From: Insolitispirillum peregrinum
GTDB lineage: Bacteria > Pseudomonadota > Alphaproteobacteria > Rhodospirillales > Rhodospirillaceae
Direction: 5' to 3' (one strand)
DNA length: 64,000 nucleotides
NCBI RefSeq assembly: GCF_042665255.1
Contig: NZ_JBHTCD010000027.1
Shown here: positions 30,646 through 39,693 of the stretch, one piece after another
Layout: each line of letters opens with the position of its first letter
Numbering within the stretch: position 1 is the first letter of the stretch
The notes under the pieces: model-generated
Databases searched by the model: none
The model's input: only the letters and a program-made list of their open reading frames with translations
What the model was told of the DNA's origin: nothing
Translations under genes and position numbers: made by a program

Positions 30646-32301
30646 ATGAGGACCACCCAGACCTCTCAGCGCCGTTACCGTGATCGCCTGCGCCACCTTC
30701 TCTCCGCCAGCCTGATGGCTGCCACCCTCGGCCTGCCGGTGCTGTCCGGCGCTGCCGCCCTGTCTGCCGCTCCGGCGCTGGCCGCCGACCAGCCGACCCG
30801 CGGCGGCACCATGAACATCATCGTGCAGCCGGAACCGCCGATCCTGCAACTGGGCCTGAACCAGCAGGGTCCAACCCAGACTGTCGGCGGAAAAATCTAT
30901 CAGGGTCTGCTGACCTATGACAAACAGCTGAAGCCGCTGCCGTCGCTGGCCGAAAGCTGGGACATCTCGCCCGACGGGCTGACCTATACCTTTCACCTGC
31001 ACAAGAACGTCAAATGGCACGACGGCCAGCCGTTTACCGCCAAAGACGTGATTTTCACCACCACCAAGTTCCTGCCCGAAGTCCATTCGCGCGCCCGCGC
31101 CAACTTCGCCCGCTGTGAATCGATCACCGCCCCCGACGATTACACGGTGGTGTTCAAGCTGAAAGAGCCGTTCCCGTCGTTCATCAATGCCTTTGAAGTT
31201 GCCTCGGCCCCGATCATTCCGGCGCACCTGTACGAGGCCAACACCGACTACAAGAACAACCCGGCCAATGCCACCCCGATCGGCACCGGCCCGTTCAAGT
31301 TCAAGGAATGGGTCAAGGGCAGCTATATCCATCTGGTGCGCAACGACGATTACTACAAGCCGGGCCTGCCGTACCTCGACGACATCTATTTCCGGGTGAT
31401 CCCCGATGCCGCCTCGCGCGCGCTGGCACTGGAAAGCGGTCAGGTGGACCAGAGCCAGTACAACGACATCGAACCGTTCGACGTCGCCCGCCTGAAAAGC
31501 CAGCCGAACCTGAACTTCACCACCGACGGCTATGAATTCGTCGCCCCGGTGTCGTGGCTGGAACTGAACAACCGCAACGCCCCGCTGAACGACAAGCGGT
31601 TCCGGCAGGCGCTGATGTACTCGCTCGACCGCCAGTTCATCCGCGACAAGATCTGGTTCGGCCTCGGTCAGGTGGCCACCAGCCCGATCAACAGCCACAC
31701 CAACAACTTTGAACCGAACCTGCCGAAGTACACCAAGGACGTCGCCAAGGCCAAAGCCCTGCTCGACGAGATGGGCCTGAAGCCCGACGCCAACGGTGTC
31801 CGCGCCCGCATCCGCTTTCTGGTGATGCCCTATGGCGAGACCTGGCAGCGTCTGGCCGAATACGTGAAAGTGTCGCTGAAGCAGGTCGGCGTCGAAGTGA
31901 CGCTGGAAAACACCGACGTTGCGGGCTGGGTGCAAAAGGTCTCCAACTGGGACTATGACATGACCGCCAACTTCACCTACCAGTACGGTGATGCGGCGCT
32001 GGGTGTCTCGCGCACCTATGTCAGCAGCAACATCCGTCAGGGCGTGATGTTCTCCAACACCATGGGCTACAGCAACCCCAAGGTTGACGAGCTGTTTGCC
32101 TCGGCCGCCAAGGAAAACGATCCGGTCAAGCGCCAGGCCCTCTACAGCGAGGTCCAGCGCATTCTGGTCGATGACGTGCCGGTGGCGTGGTTGCTGGAAA
32201 TGCAGTTCCCGACCTTCGTCAGCAAGAAATTCAACAACGTCATCACCACCGGTATCGGTGTGAACGAAAGCTATGAGTCCGTCTACATGACCAAGCGGTA
32301 G
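30646..32301 (+). CDS. ABC transporter substrate-binding protein, peptide/nickel (SBP_bac_5) family
   Basis: From MRTTQTSQRRYRDRLRHL, with CAGGAG ten bases upstream, the product has 551 residues. A signal peptide with hydrophobic core ends at APALAADQP (about residue 47). The mature part begins GGTMNIIVQPEPPILQLGL and contains LAESWDISPDGLTYTFHLHK, the family signature. It captures a peptide-like or amide ligand in the periplasm and delivers it to the permeases encoded downstream. Confidence 0.93.
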   Translation: MRTTQTSQRRYRDRLRHLLSASLMAATLGLPVLSGAAALSAAPALAADQPTRGGTMNIIVQPEPPILQLGLNQQGPTQTVGGKIYQGLLTYDKQLKPLPSLAESWDISPDGLTYTFHLHKNVKWHDGQPFTAKDVIFTTTKFLPEVHSRARANFARCESITAPDDYTVVFKLKEPFPSFINAFEVASAPIIPAHLYEANTDYKNNPANATPIGTGPFKFKEWVKGSYIHLVRNDDYYKPGLPYLDDIYFRVIPDAASRALALESGQVDQSQYNDIEPFDVARLKSQPNLNFTTDGYEFVAPVSWLELNNRNAPLNDKRFRQALMYSLDRQFIRDKIWFGLGQVATSPINSHTNNFEPNLPKYTKDVAKAKALLDEMGLKPDANGVRARIRFLVMPYGETWQRLAEYVKVSLKQVGVEVTLENTDVAGWVQKVSNWDYDMTANFTYQYGDAALGVSRTYVSSNIRQGVMFSNTMGYSNPKVDELFASAAKENDPVKRQALYSEVQRILVDDVPVAWLLEMQFPTFVSKKFNNVITTGIGVNESYESVYMTKR

Positions 32302-32330
32302 AAAATCGCTCCCTGAACACGATTTTCTAC
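32298..32330 (+). other. Hairpin at the stop codon of the binding-protein gene
   Basis: GTAGAAAATCG (32298-32308) pairs perfectly with CGATTTTCTAC (32320-32330). The first arm includes the TAG stop. There is no U-tract. Such hairpins between a binding-protein gene and its permease genes usually stabilise the upstream mRNA and lower downstream expression. Confidence 0.55.
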
Positions 32331-32422
32331 CTTTGGCCTGCCCGGAGCGGCTTCACTCCCTCCCGCTCCGGGCAGACTGGTTTCCCCCCAAAAAACGCCC
32401 CAAATGGTCAGGAGGTCATCCC

Positions 32423-33403
32423 ATGGCTGGACTTCCCCGCTTTCTCGCCGGTCGCCTGATAAAGGCCATCGTCATCCTGTTCGCCATCGTGGTGATCAAT
32501 TTCCTGCTGGTTCACGCCGCCCCCGGCGACCCCGCCATGGTGATGGCCGGTGAAGCCGGTGCCGCCGATCCGAAATTCGTCGAGCAGTTGCGCCAGCAGT
32601 TCGGGCTTGACCGCCCGCTGCTCGAACAGCTCGCCACCTATGTCAGCCACGTCGCCACCGGCGATCTCGGCTTTTCCTACCGTCAGCAGCAAAGCGTCTG
32701 GGACCTGCTGCTGGCCCGTCTGCCTGCCACGCTGGTGCTGACCCTGACCGCCTTTGTCTTTGCGCTGGTGGTGGGGATCGTTCTGGGCACGCTGGCCGCC
32801 GTGCGGGCGGGCAGTGTCAGTGACAGCGCCATCACCGTTCTGGCCCTGCTGGCCTATGCCACCCCGATTTACTGGGTTGGCCTGATGTTGATGCTGTTGT
32901 TTTCCGTCCAGCTCGGCTGGTTGCCTGCCTTTGGCTATGAAACGGTTGGCGGTGGCCTCAGCGGTTTTGCCCGCATGATCGACATCGGCGAACACCTGCT
33001 GCTGCCCGCCCTGACGCTCGGCATGTTCTATATGGCGGTGTACGCCCGCATGACCCGCGCCTCGATCCTCGAAGTCCGCGACATGGATTTCGTCAAGACC
33101 GCCCGCGCCAAGGGCCTCAGCCACGGTGCGGTGGTGGTCCGCCATGTGCTGCGCAACGCCATCCTGCCGGTGATCACCGTTGCCGGAGTGCAGGCGGGGC
33201 ATCTGATCGGCGGCTCGATCCTGATTGAAACCGTGTTTGCCTGGCCCGGTCTGGGACGACTGGCGTTCGAGGCGGTGCTGCAACGCGACTATCAGGTGCT
33301 GCTGGGGATTTTCTTCATCAGCTCGGTGATGGTGATCGTGTTCAACATCCTGACTGACCTGATTTACAGCCTTGTCGATCCCCGTATCGACCTTGCCCGT
33401 TGA
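32423..33403 (+). CDS. ABC transporter permease, DppB-like
   Basis: The product is 326 residues from MAGLPRFLAGRLIKAIVILF, with AGGAGG nine bases upstream. It has six predicted membrane segments, the first at residues 10-30. The cytoplasmic EAA-type loop is visible as ARAKGLSHGAVVVRHVLRNA, and the C-terminal IGGSILIETVFAWPGLGRLA is typical of DppB/OppB. It forms the membrane channel with the next gene product. Confidence 0.93.
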   Translation: MAGLPRFLAGRLIKAIVILFAIVVINFLLVHAAPGDPAMVMAGEAGAADPKFVEQLRQQFGLDRPLLEQLATYVSHVATGDLGFSYRQQQSVWDLLLARLPATLVLTLTAFVFALVVGIVLGTLAAVRAGSVSDSAITVLALLAYATPIYWVGLMLMLLFSVQLGWLPAFGYETVGGGLSGFARMIDIGEHLLLPALTLGMFYMAVYARMTRASILEVRDMDFVKTARAKGLSHGAVVVRHVLRNAILPVITVAGVQAGHLIGGSILIETVFAWPGLGRLAFEAVLQRDYQVLLGIFFISSVMVIVFNILTDLIYSLVDPRIDLAR

Positions 33404-33428
33404 TCAGACCCTTGCCGGAGATCGTTCC

Positions 33429-34274
33429 ATGCAAAGCATGAACTTCTGGCGGGCCTATGCCCGCAACAAAGGGGCCGTCATCGGCCTGCTGATCATGGCG
33501 GTGGTGGTGGTGCTGGGCCTGTTTGCCCCGCTGATCTATCCCGAAAGTCCGTGGGACATGGTCAACGCCCCGTTCCTTGGCCCGATGGAGGAAGGCTCCC
33601 TGCTGGGCACCGATACCCTTGGCCGCGACATTGCCTCCGGCATTGCCCACGGGGCGCGGGTGTCACTGCTGATCGGCCTGACCTCGACCGCCGTCGCGCT
33701 GGTGATCGGCGTCACCCTCGGGGCGCTGGCCGGGTTCTTTGGCGGCTGGGTTGACGACACCCTGATGCGCTTTACCGAACTGTTCCAGACCATCCCCAAT
33801 TTTGTGCTGACCGTGGTGCTGGTGGCGATCTTTACCCCCAGTCAGGGCAGCATCGTGCTGGCGATTGCCATCGTGTCGTGGCCGCCGCTGGCCCGTCTGG
33901 CCCGCGCCGAGTTCATGGCCCTGCGCTCCCGCGAATTCGTGCAGGCGGCGATCACCACCGGCCAGTCAAACGCCACCATCATCTTCCGCGAAATCCTGCC
34001 CAACAGCCTGTCGCCGCTGATTGTATCGTCGTCGCTGATGGTTGCCACCGCCGTGCTGCTGGAAAGCTCGCTCAGCTTCCTTGGGCTCGGCGACCCGAAC
34101 GCCATGAGCTGGGGCTACATGGTCGGCGCCGCCCGCACCGTCATCCGGCAGGCATGGTGGATGAGTTTCTTCCCCGGTCTGGCCATCCTGCTGACCGTGC
34201 TGGCCCTGAACCTGATCGGCGAAGGCCTGAACGATGCCCTCAACCCGCGTGTGGCGCGCAAAGGAAAGGCCTGA
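33429..34274 (+). CDS. ABC transporter permease, DppC-like
   Basis: The product is about 281 residues from MQSMNFWRAYARNKGAVIGL, with CCGGAG upstream; a TTG start at 33372 overlapping the DppB-like gene is less likely. Family features are LLGTDTLGRDIASGIAHGAR and the C-terminal ESSLSFLGLGDPNAMSWG. It has five to six membrane segments. It is the partner of the DppB-like protein. Confidence 0.92.
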   Translation: MQSMNFWRAYARNKGAVIGLLIMAVVVVLGLFAPLIYPESPWDMVNAPFLGPMEEGSLLGTDTLGRDIASGIAHGARVSLLIGLTSTAVALVIGVTLGALAGFFGGWVDDTLMRFTELFQTIPNFVLTVVLVAIFTPSQGSIVLAIAIVSWPPLARLARAEFMALRSREFVQAAITTGQSNATIIFREILPNSLSPLIVSSSLMVATAVLLESSLSFLGLGDPNAMSWGYMVGAARTVIRQAWWMSFFPGLAILLTVLALNLIGEGLNDALNPRVARKGKA

Positions 34275-34277
34275 GTC

Positions 34278-35981
34278 ATGAACGCTGTTGCTGTCTCGTC
34301 GTCCTCCGCTCCGTCGCCGGTAACGGCCTTCCCCAACCGCCAGCCGTTGCTGGATGTGCGCGGCCTGTCGATTGCCCTGCCGCCGTCTGCCGACCGCGAA
34401 CTGGCCGTTGATGCGCTGACCTTTACCCTCAATCCGAACGAAATCCTGTGCGTGGTCGGGGAATCCGGCTCGGGCAAGTCGATGACCGCCCACGCGGTGA
34501 TGGGCCTGCTGCCGGTGCCCAGCGTGCGGGTGGCCGCCGGGGCGTTGCTGTTCAAGGGCAACAACGTCCTGACCATGAGCGAACCCGAACAGCGGGCGCT
34601 GCGCGGTGGCCGTATCGCGATGGTGTTTCAGGAGCCGATGACCGCCCTCAACCCGTTGATGCGGGTCGGCGATCAGGTGGAAGAAAGCCTGCGCATCCAC
34701 ACCGACCTTGACCGTACCGCCCGCAAGGCGCGGGTGATCGAGCTGTTCGCCCAGGTCGGCCTGCCCAACCCGGCCGAGCTGGTGCGCAGCTATCCGTTCC
34801 GCCTGTCCGGCGGTCAGCGGCAGCGGGTGATGATTGCGCTGGCGCTGGCCTGCGAGCCGGACGTTTTGATTGCCGACGAGCCGACCACCGCCCTTGACGT
34901 CACCACCCAGAAGCAGATCCTTGACCTGATCCGTTCGATTCAGGCCGAGCGCCAGATGGGGGTGATGTTCATCACCCACGACTTTGGGGTGGTGGCGGAA
35001 ATCGCCCACCGGGTGGCGGTGATGCGCCACGGCAAGCTGGTGGAAATCGGCACCGCTGACGAGGTTCTGAACCGCCCCAGCCATCCTTATACCCGCCAGT
35101 TGATCGCCTCGGTGCCGCACGCGATGGGCGACCGCCCGCCGTTTACCCCCGCTGGCGAGCCGCTGTTGCTGGCCGAGGGCCTGCACAAGACCTTCCACGT
35201 TGGCGGCGGGCTGTTCAAAAAGGGCAAGGAAGTCACCGCCGGTAAAAACATCAGCCTGACCATCCATCCGGGCGAAACCGTCGGGCTGGTCGGGGAATCC
35301 GGCTCGGGAAAATCGACCCTCGGCCGCAGCGTGATGGGCCTGATGAAGCCCGACAGCGGACGCCTGCTGTACAAGGGCACCGATCTGCTGTCGCTCGACC
35401 GCCGCGCCTTCCGGCCGTTCCGGCGCGAAATCCAGATGGTGTTTCAGGACCCCTACGCCTCGCTCAATCCACGCCGGATGGTCGGCGAGATCATCGCGCA
35501 AGGGCCGATTGCCTTTGGCGAAGCCCCGGCGCAGGCGATGGCCCGCGCCAGCGAGCTGCTGACCATGGTCGGGCTGGATGCCAGTGCCGCCAAACGCTTC
35601 CCGCATGAGTTCTCTGGCGGTCAGCGTCAGCGCATTTCCATCGCCCGTGCACTGGCGATGGGACCGTCTCTGCTGATTGCCGACGAACCGGTATCGGCGC
35701 TCGACGTGTCGGTACAGGCGCAGGTTCTGGCCCTGCTGGATGACATCCGCCACCGCCTGAACCTGTCGATGCTGTTCATCACCCACGACCTGCGCGTGGC
35801 CTCGCGGGTGTGCGACACCATCGCCGTCATGCAGCGCGGCAGCATCGTCGAAATGGGCCCGGCTGCCGAGGTGTTCGGCAATCCCCAGCACCCCTATACC
35901 CAGTCGCTGATTGACGCCATTCCCGGTCGGGAATGGGAGATTCCGGCGGACCTGTCGCACGGGGAAGGAGTTTCAGCATGA
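34278..35981 (+). CDS. Fused DppD-DppF ABC ATPase
   Basis: The 567-residue product has two complete ATPase domains in tandem. The first has GESGSGKSMTAHAV, LSGGQRQRVMIA and VLIADEPTTALDVT. The second has GESGSGKSTLGRSV, FSGGQRQRISIA and LLIADEPVSALDVS. Oligopeptide-type C-terminal extensions (HPYTRQLIASVPHA, HPYTQSLIDAIPG) follow each. It energises the Dpp-type importer. Many peptide transporters encode the two ATPases separately; this fusion is a known alternative. Confidence 0.94.
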   Translation: MNAVAVSSSSAPSPVTAFPNRQPLLDVRGLSIALPPSADRELAVDALTFTLNPNEILCVVGESGSGKSMTAHAVMGLLPVPSVRVAAGALLFKGNNVLTMSEPEQRALRGGRIAMVFQEPMTALNPLMRVGDQVEESLRIHTDLDRTARKARVIELFAQVGLPNPAELVRSYPFRLSGGQRQRVMIALALACEPDVLIADEPTTALDVTTQKQILDLIRSIQAERQMGVMFITHDFGVVAEIAHRVAVMRHGKLVEIGTADEVLNRPSHPYTRQLIASVPHAMGDRPPFTPAGEPLLLAEGLHKTFHVGGGLFKKGKEVTAGKNISLTIHPGETVGLVGESGSGKSTLGRSVMGLMKPDSGRLLYKGTDLLSLDRRAFRPFRREIQMVFQDPYASLNPRRMVGEIIAQGPIAFGEAPAQAMARASELLTMVGLDASAAKRFPHEFSGGQRQRISIARALAMGPSLLIADEPVSALDVSVQAQVLALLDDIRHRLNLSMLFITHDLRVASRVCDTIAVMQRGSIVEMGPAAEVFGNPQHPYTQSLIDAIPGREWEIPADLSHGEGVSA

Positions 35982-36979
35982 AGATCACCATTATCGGCGC
36001 CGGTGCGGTTGGCAACCTGCTGGCTGCCCGCCTCAGCGCCACCTCGGCGCACGTCTCCTTGCTGGCCCGTGGCGAAGCCCTCGAAGCCGTCCGTCGGCAG
36101 GGGATCATGATGGTGACGCCGTTGCGGCGGGTGGTCTATGCCCAGCCGCACGTCACCGACGACGCCCACGAACTGGGTCCTCAGGACGTGGTGTTCCTGT
36201 GCGTCAAGGCCCATGCCCTGCGCAGCGCGCTCGACAGCCTGTCGCTGTTGACCGGACCGCACACGGTGGTGGTGCCGATGATCAACGGCATTCCGTGGTG
36301 GTACCCCTATCAGCAACCGGCCCCGCTGGCCGATCAGCCGCTGAACAGTGTTGACCCGTCCGAAACCCTGTGGCGCACCATCAACCCGGCGCAGGTGATC
36401 GGGGCGACCACCTTTGTGGCGGTGGAAAACGACGGGCCGGGCCGCATCCGCCACATCAGCGACCAGCGGTTCGTTTTCGGAGCGATCAGCCCGGACTTGC
36501 CGCACACCGCCGCCATGGTGACCGAGATTGTCGATCTGTTCGGGCAGGCTGGCTTCCAGTCGCGCGCCACCGACGACATCCGCGAAGCGGTGTGGGTCAA
36601 GCTGTGGGGCAACCTCGGCTTCAACCCGCTGAGTGCGCTGACCGGGGCCACTCTTGGCACCCTGTGCCTTGACCCCGGCACCCGTTCGGTTGGCCGGGCG
36701 ATGATGCTGGAAGCCAAAGCGGTGGCCGAGCAACTGGGGATCACCTTTGGCACCTCGGTTGATGAACGGATCGAGATGGCGGCCGGGGTCGGTGACTTCA
36801 AGACCTCGATGCTCCAGGACTTCGAGGCTGGTCGCCGGCTGGAAACCGCCGCCATCATCGGGGCCGTGATCGAACTGGCCGAGCGTCTGGGCATGGCGGT
36901 GCCGACGCTGCGAACCATCCTCGCCCTGCTGGAAATGCGTGTGCGGTCGCGCGATCACGCCTTGCAGTCGGCGGCCTGA
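35978..36979 (+). CDS. Ketopantoate reductase (PanE/ApbA) family protein
   Basis: The product is 333 residues from the ATG at 35978 that overlaps the ATPase stop; GGGGAAGGAG precedes it. N-terminal MKITIIGAGAVGNLLAARLS is the NADP-binding Rossmann motif. The C-terminal domain has VWVKLWGNLGFNPLSALTGA and DFKTSMLQDFEAGRRLE, typical of 2-dehydropantoate 2-reductase. In this cluster it may reduce a related 2-oxo acid rather than serve pantothenate synthesis. Confidence 0.88.
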   Translation: MKITIIGAGAVGNLLAARLSATSAHVSLLARGEALEAVRRQGIMMVTPLRRVVYAQPHVTDDAHELGPQDVVFLCVKAHALRSALDSLSLLTGPHTVVVPMINGIPWWYPYQQPAPLADQPLNSVDPSETLWRTINPAQVIGATTFVAVENDGPGRIRHISDQRFVFGAISPDLPHTAAMVTEIVDLFGQAGFQSRATDDIREAVWVKLWGNLGFNPLSALTGATLGTLCLDPGTRSVGRAMMLEAKAVAEQLGITFGTSVDERIEMAAGVGDFKTSMLQDFEAGRRLETAAIIGAVIELAERLGMAVPTLRTILALLEMRVRSRDHALQSAA

Positions 36980-37029
36980 TCACGGCCCGTTTTTTTAGTT
37001 TCCCCCATAAAAAAACAACGAGGAACACC

Positions 37030-38274
37030 ATGGATCTGCCCATTTCCGCCGCCCGCCTGTGGGACAGCCTGATGGAGATGGCGACCATCGGCCCCGGCAC
37101 CCAGGGCGGCAGCCGCCGTCTGGCCCTGACCGACGAAGACCGCGCTGGTCGCGACCGCTTTGTAGAGTGGTGCCAGCAGGCCGGATGCACCATCAGCGTT
37201 GATCAGGTCGGCAACGTCTTTGCCCGCCGCGCCGGACGCGATACCAGCCTGCCGCCGGTGGTGATGGGCAGCCACCTCGACACCCAGCCGACCGGCGGCC
37301 GCTTTGATGGCGTCTATGGCGTGCTGGCCGGGCTGGAAGTCCTGCGCAGCCTGAACGACCATGGCATCACCACCCTGCACCCGCTGGAACTGGCGGTGTG
37401 GACCAACGAGGAAGGCTCGCGCTTTTCGCCGCCGATGATGGGGTCGGGGGTGCTGACCGGGGTGTTCACCCTGGACGAAATCCTTGATGCCGTGGCGCAG
37501 GATGGTGCCCGGCTGGGCGACGAGCTGGAGCGGATCGGCTATGCCGGAACCGCCTCGGCCACCGACCACCCGATGGCCGCCTACCTCGAAGCCCACATCG
37601 AGCAAGGCCCGGTGCTGGAAGTCGAAGGCCATCAGATCGGGGTGGTCAGCGGTGCGCAAGGGCAACGCTGGTTCGAAGTCACCGTCACCGGTCAGGAAGC
37701 CCACGCCGGGCCGACCCCGATGCGCCTGCGCCGTGATGCGCTGGTCGCTGCCGCCCGCATGGTCGATGCCCTGCACCATCTGGGCCACCGGATCGGCGGC
37801 GATGCCTGCACCACCGTCGGCATTCTGGATGTCGAGCCGCATTCGCGCAACGTGATCCCCGGCAAGGTGTGGTTCACCGTCGATCTGCGCCACCCCGATG
37901 ACGCGGTGCTGGCGACCATGGAAGCCGAATTCCGCCAGCTGGTCGCCGACTGCGCCGCAGGCTGTGGCTGTACCGCTGCGATCGCCCCGTTCTGGGACTT
38001 CCCGGCCACGCCGTTTGCTCCGGCACTGGTGGCCTGCGTCGAAGACAGCGCCCGCGCCTTTGGCTTCAGCCAGCGACGGATCGTCTCGGGTGCCGGACAC
38101 GATGCAGTCTACATCGCCCGCAAGGTACCAACGGCGATGGTGTTCATCCCCTGCATCGGCGGCATCAGCCACAACGAAGCCGAAGACATCAGCCTTGACG
38201 ATGCCGCCCGGGGGGCCGCCGTGCTGTACCGCACGGTGCTGGCCGCCGCCGACGGCACCTTGTCCCTGAGCTGA
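37030..38274 (+). CDS. N-carbamoyl-L-amino acid hydrolase / allantoate amidohydrolase family
   Basis: The 414-residue M20-family amidohydrolase has metal-site motifs VVMGSHLDTQPTGGRFDGVY, VWTNEEGSRFSPPMMGSG, YLEAHIEQGPVLE, and a late SGAGHDAVYIARKVPTAMVF. HyuC/AllC-type enzymes hydrolyse N-carbamoyl amino acids or ureido compounds. The fused hydantoinase at 44.8 kb supplies a plausible preceding step. ACGAGGAACACC precedes the ATG. Confidence 0.9.
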   Translation: MDLPISAARLWDSLMEMATIGPGTQGGSRRLALTDEDRAGRDRFVEWCQQAGCTISVDQVGNVFARRAGRDTSLPPVVMGSHLDTQPTGGRFDGVYGVLAGLEVLRSLNDHGITTLHPLELAVWTNEEGSRFSPPMMGSGVLTGVFTLDEILDAVAQDGARLGDELERIGYAGTASATDHPMAAYLEAHIEQGPVLEVEGHQIGVVSGAQGQRWFEVTVTGQEAHAGPTPMRLRRDALVAAARMVDALHHLGHRIGGDACTTVGILDVEPHSRNVIPGKVWFTVDLRHPDDAVLATMEAEFRQLVADCAAGCGCTAAIAPFWDFPATPFAPALVACVEDSARAFGFSQRRIVSGAGHDAVYIARKVPTAMVFIPCIGGISHNEAEDISLDDAARGAAVLYRTVLAAADGTLSLS

Positions 38275-38305
38275 CCCTGCCCTTCCCTGACCCGGAGTCA
38301 TCCCG

Positions 38306-39370
38306 ATGCGTTTCCTCCATCACCCGGATTCTGTTGCGCACAAGCCTCCGACCTATCTGGTGCGCGGCGAGCCAAAGCCAGTCCCCGAAGTCCCCGAGCG
38401 GGCGCTGGCGCTGGTCGAACAACTTCAACGGCGGGGCGGGACCATCGAGCAGGCCCCCCTGTGTGGCACCGGGCCACTGGTGGCGGTCCATACGCCGGAG
38501 TACATCCACTTTCTGGAAACCGCCCATCGCCGCTGGAGCGAACTGCCCGGAGCCAGCGCAGCGGTGATCCCCAACGCCCATCCGTTCACCAGCATCACCA
38601 CCTATCCCACCGGCATCGTCGGGCAGGCGGGCTATCACATCTATGATACCGCCGCGCCGGTGGTGGCCGGGACATGGGCGGCGGCCAGTGCCTCGGCAGC
38701 GGTGGCAGTCCATGGGGCAACGCTGGTCGCCAGTGGCAAGGCCCCCAGTGCCTATGCCCTGTGCCGTCCGCCGGGGCACCATGCCACCCGGCAGGCCGCA
38801 GGCGGGTTCTGCTACCTCAACAATGCCGCCATCGCCGCTCAGGCCGCTTTGCCGGTGCTGGCGGCGCGCGGCCTGCCGAGGCGGGTGGCGATCCTTGATG
38901 TTGACCTGCACCACGGCAACGGCACGCAGGAAATTTTTTACGAGCGCAGCGACGTGCTGATGGTCAACGTCCACGCCGACCCCAGCGCCTTTTACCCGTT
39001 CTTTTCCGGCTATGCCCACGAACGCGGGGCCGGAGCCGGGCTGGGCTATACCATCAACCGCCCGCTGCCGATGGGAGCCGACGAGGCGACATTCCTGACC
39101 GCAGTCGCCGCCAGTCTGGCCGACATTGCCCGCTATGCGCCGTCGCTGCTGGTGCTGTCGCTGGGATTTGATACCTTCATCGGCGACCCGATGGCGACCT
39201 TTGGCGTGACAACGCCGGGATTTTCCCGTCTGGGCGCGATGATTGCCGCCTCTGGTGTGCCGACTTTGGTGGTACAGGAAGGCGGCTATGCGGTTGGCGA
39301 CCTGACCGCCAACCTTGGTTCCTTCCTTGATGGTTTTGAAGGGGTTACCCCCGCTGTGGAGACTGTGTAA
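38306..39370 (+). CDS. Histone deacetylase-like / acetylpolyamine amidohydrolase
   Basis: The product is 354 residues. Zn-dependent deacetylase motifs are intact: LCRPPGHHATRQAAGGFCYL, NNAAIAAQ, VAILDVDLHHGNGTQEIFY (metal ligands D and H), LVLSLGFDTFIGDP, and VVQEGGYAV. Bacterial members remove acetyl groups from polyamines or other N-acetyl amines. It is 31 bases after the HyuC-like gene and likely in the same operon. Confidence 0.9.
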   Translation: MRFLHHPDSVAHKPPTYLVRGEPKPVPEVPERALALVEQLQRRGGTIEQAPLCGTGPLVAVHTPEYIHFLETAHRRWSELPGASAAVIPNAHPFTSITTYPTGIVGQAGYHIYDTAAPVVAGTWAAASASAAVAVHGATLVASGKAPSAYALCRPPGHHATRQAAGGFCYLNNAAIAAQAALPVLAARGLPRRVAILDVDLHHGNGTQEIFYERSDVLMVNVHADPSAFYPFFSGYAHERGAGAGLGYTINRPLPMGADEATFLTAVAASLADIARYAPSLLVLSLGFDTFIGDPMATFGVTTPGFSRLGAMIAASGVPTLVVQEGGYAVGDLTANLGSFLDGFEGVTPAVETV

Positions 39371-39372
39371 TC

Positions 39373-39693
39373 ATGTGTGATCATTGCCCCGATACCGCCA
39401 CCGCCCAGCCGGTCCAGCACATTGACAACGATCAGGTGCGCGTCACCGAATGGCGCTTTCCGGTCGGCGCGGAAACCGGTTTCCACCGCCACGAAATGGA
39501 CTACACCATCGTCCCGCTCAATCCGGGCCGGATGGAACTGACCGGGCCGGATGGCACCATCACCCATACCGAGCTGACCCCCGGTGTCAGCTATTTCCGC
39601 AAGGCCGGTGTCGAGCACAACGTCAAGAATATTGGCGATGCAGCGTTTGCCTTTGTCGAAGTCGAATTGAAGCCCGCCCCCGAGGCATCATGA
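39373..39693 (+). CDS. Small cupin-domain protein
   Basis: The 106-residue product has one double-stranded beta-helix domain. VTEWRFPVGAETGFHRHEMD is the first cupin motif (two His and a Glu) and PGVSYFRKAGVEHNVKNIG the second, with the later His. It starts two bases after the deacetylase stop, and its stop overlaps the next ATG. Role in the pathway unknown; single-domain cupins may be isomerases or dioxygenases, or merely bind ligand. Confidence 0.85.
   Translation: MCDHCPDTATAQPVQHIDNDQVRVTEWRFPVGAETGFHRHEMDYTIVPLNPGRMELTGPDGTITHTELTPGVSYFRKAGVEHNVKNIGDAAFAFVEVELKPAPEAS

Noticed and set aside
33966..35960. A minus-strand frame of 664 codons opposite the fused ABC ATPase
   Set aside because: Antisense shadow; both ATPase domains are complete on the plus strand.
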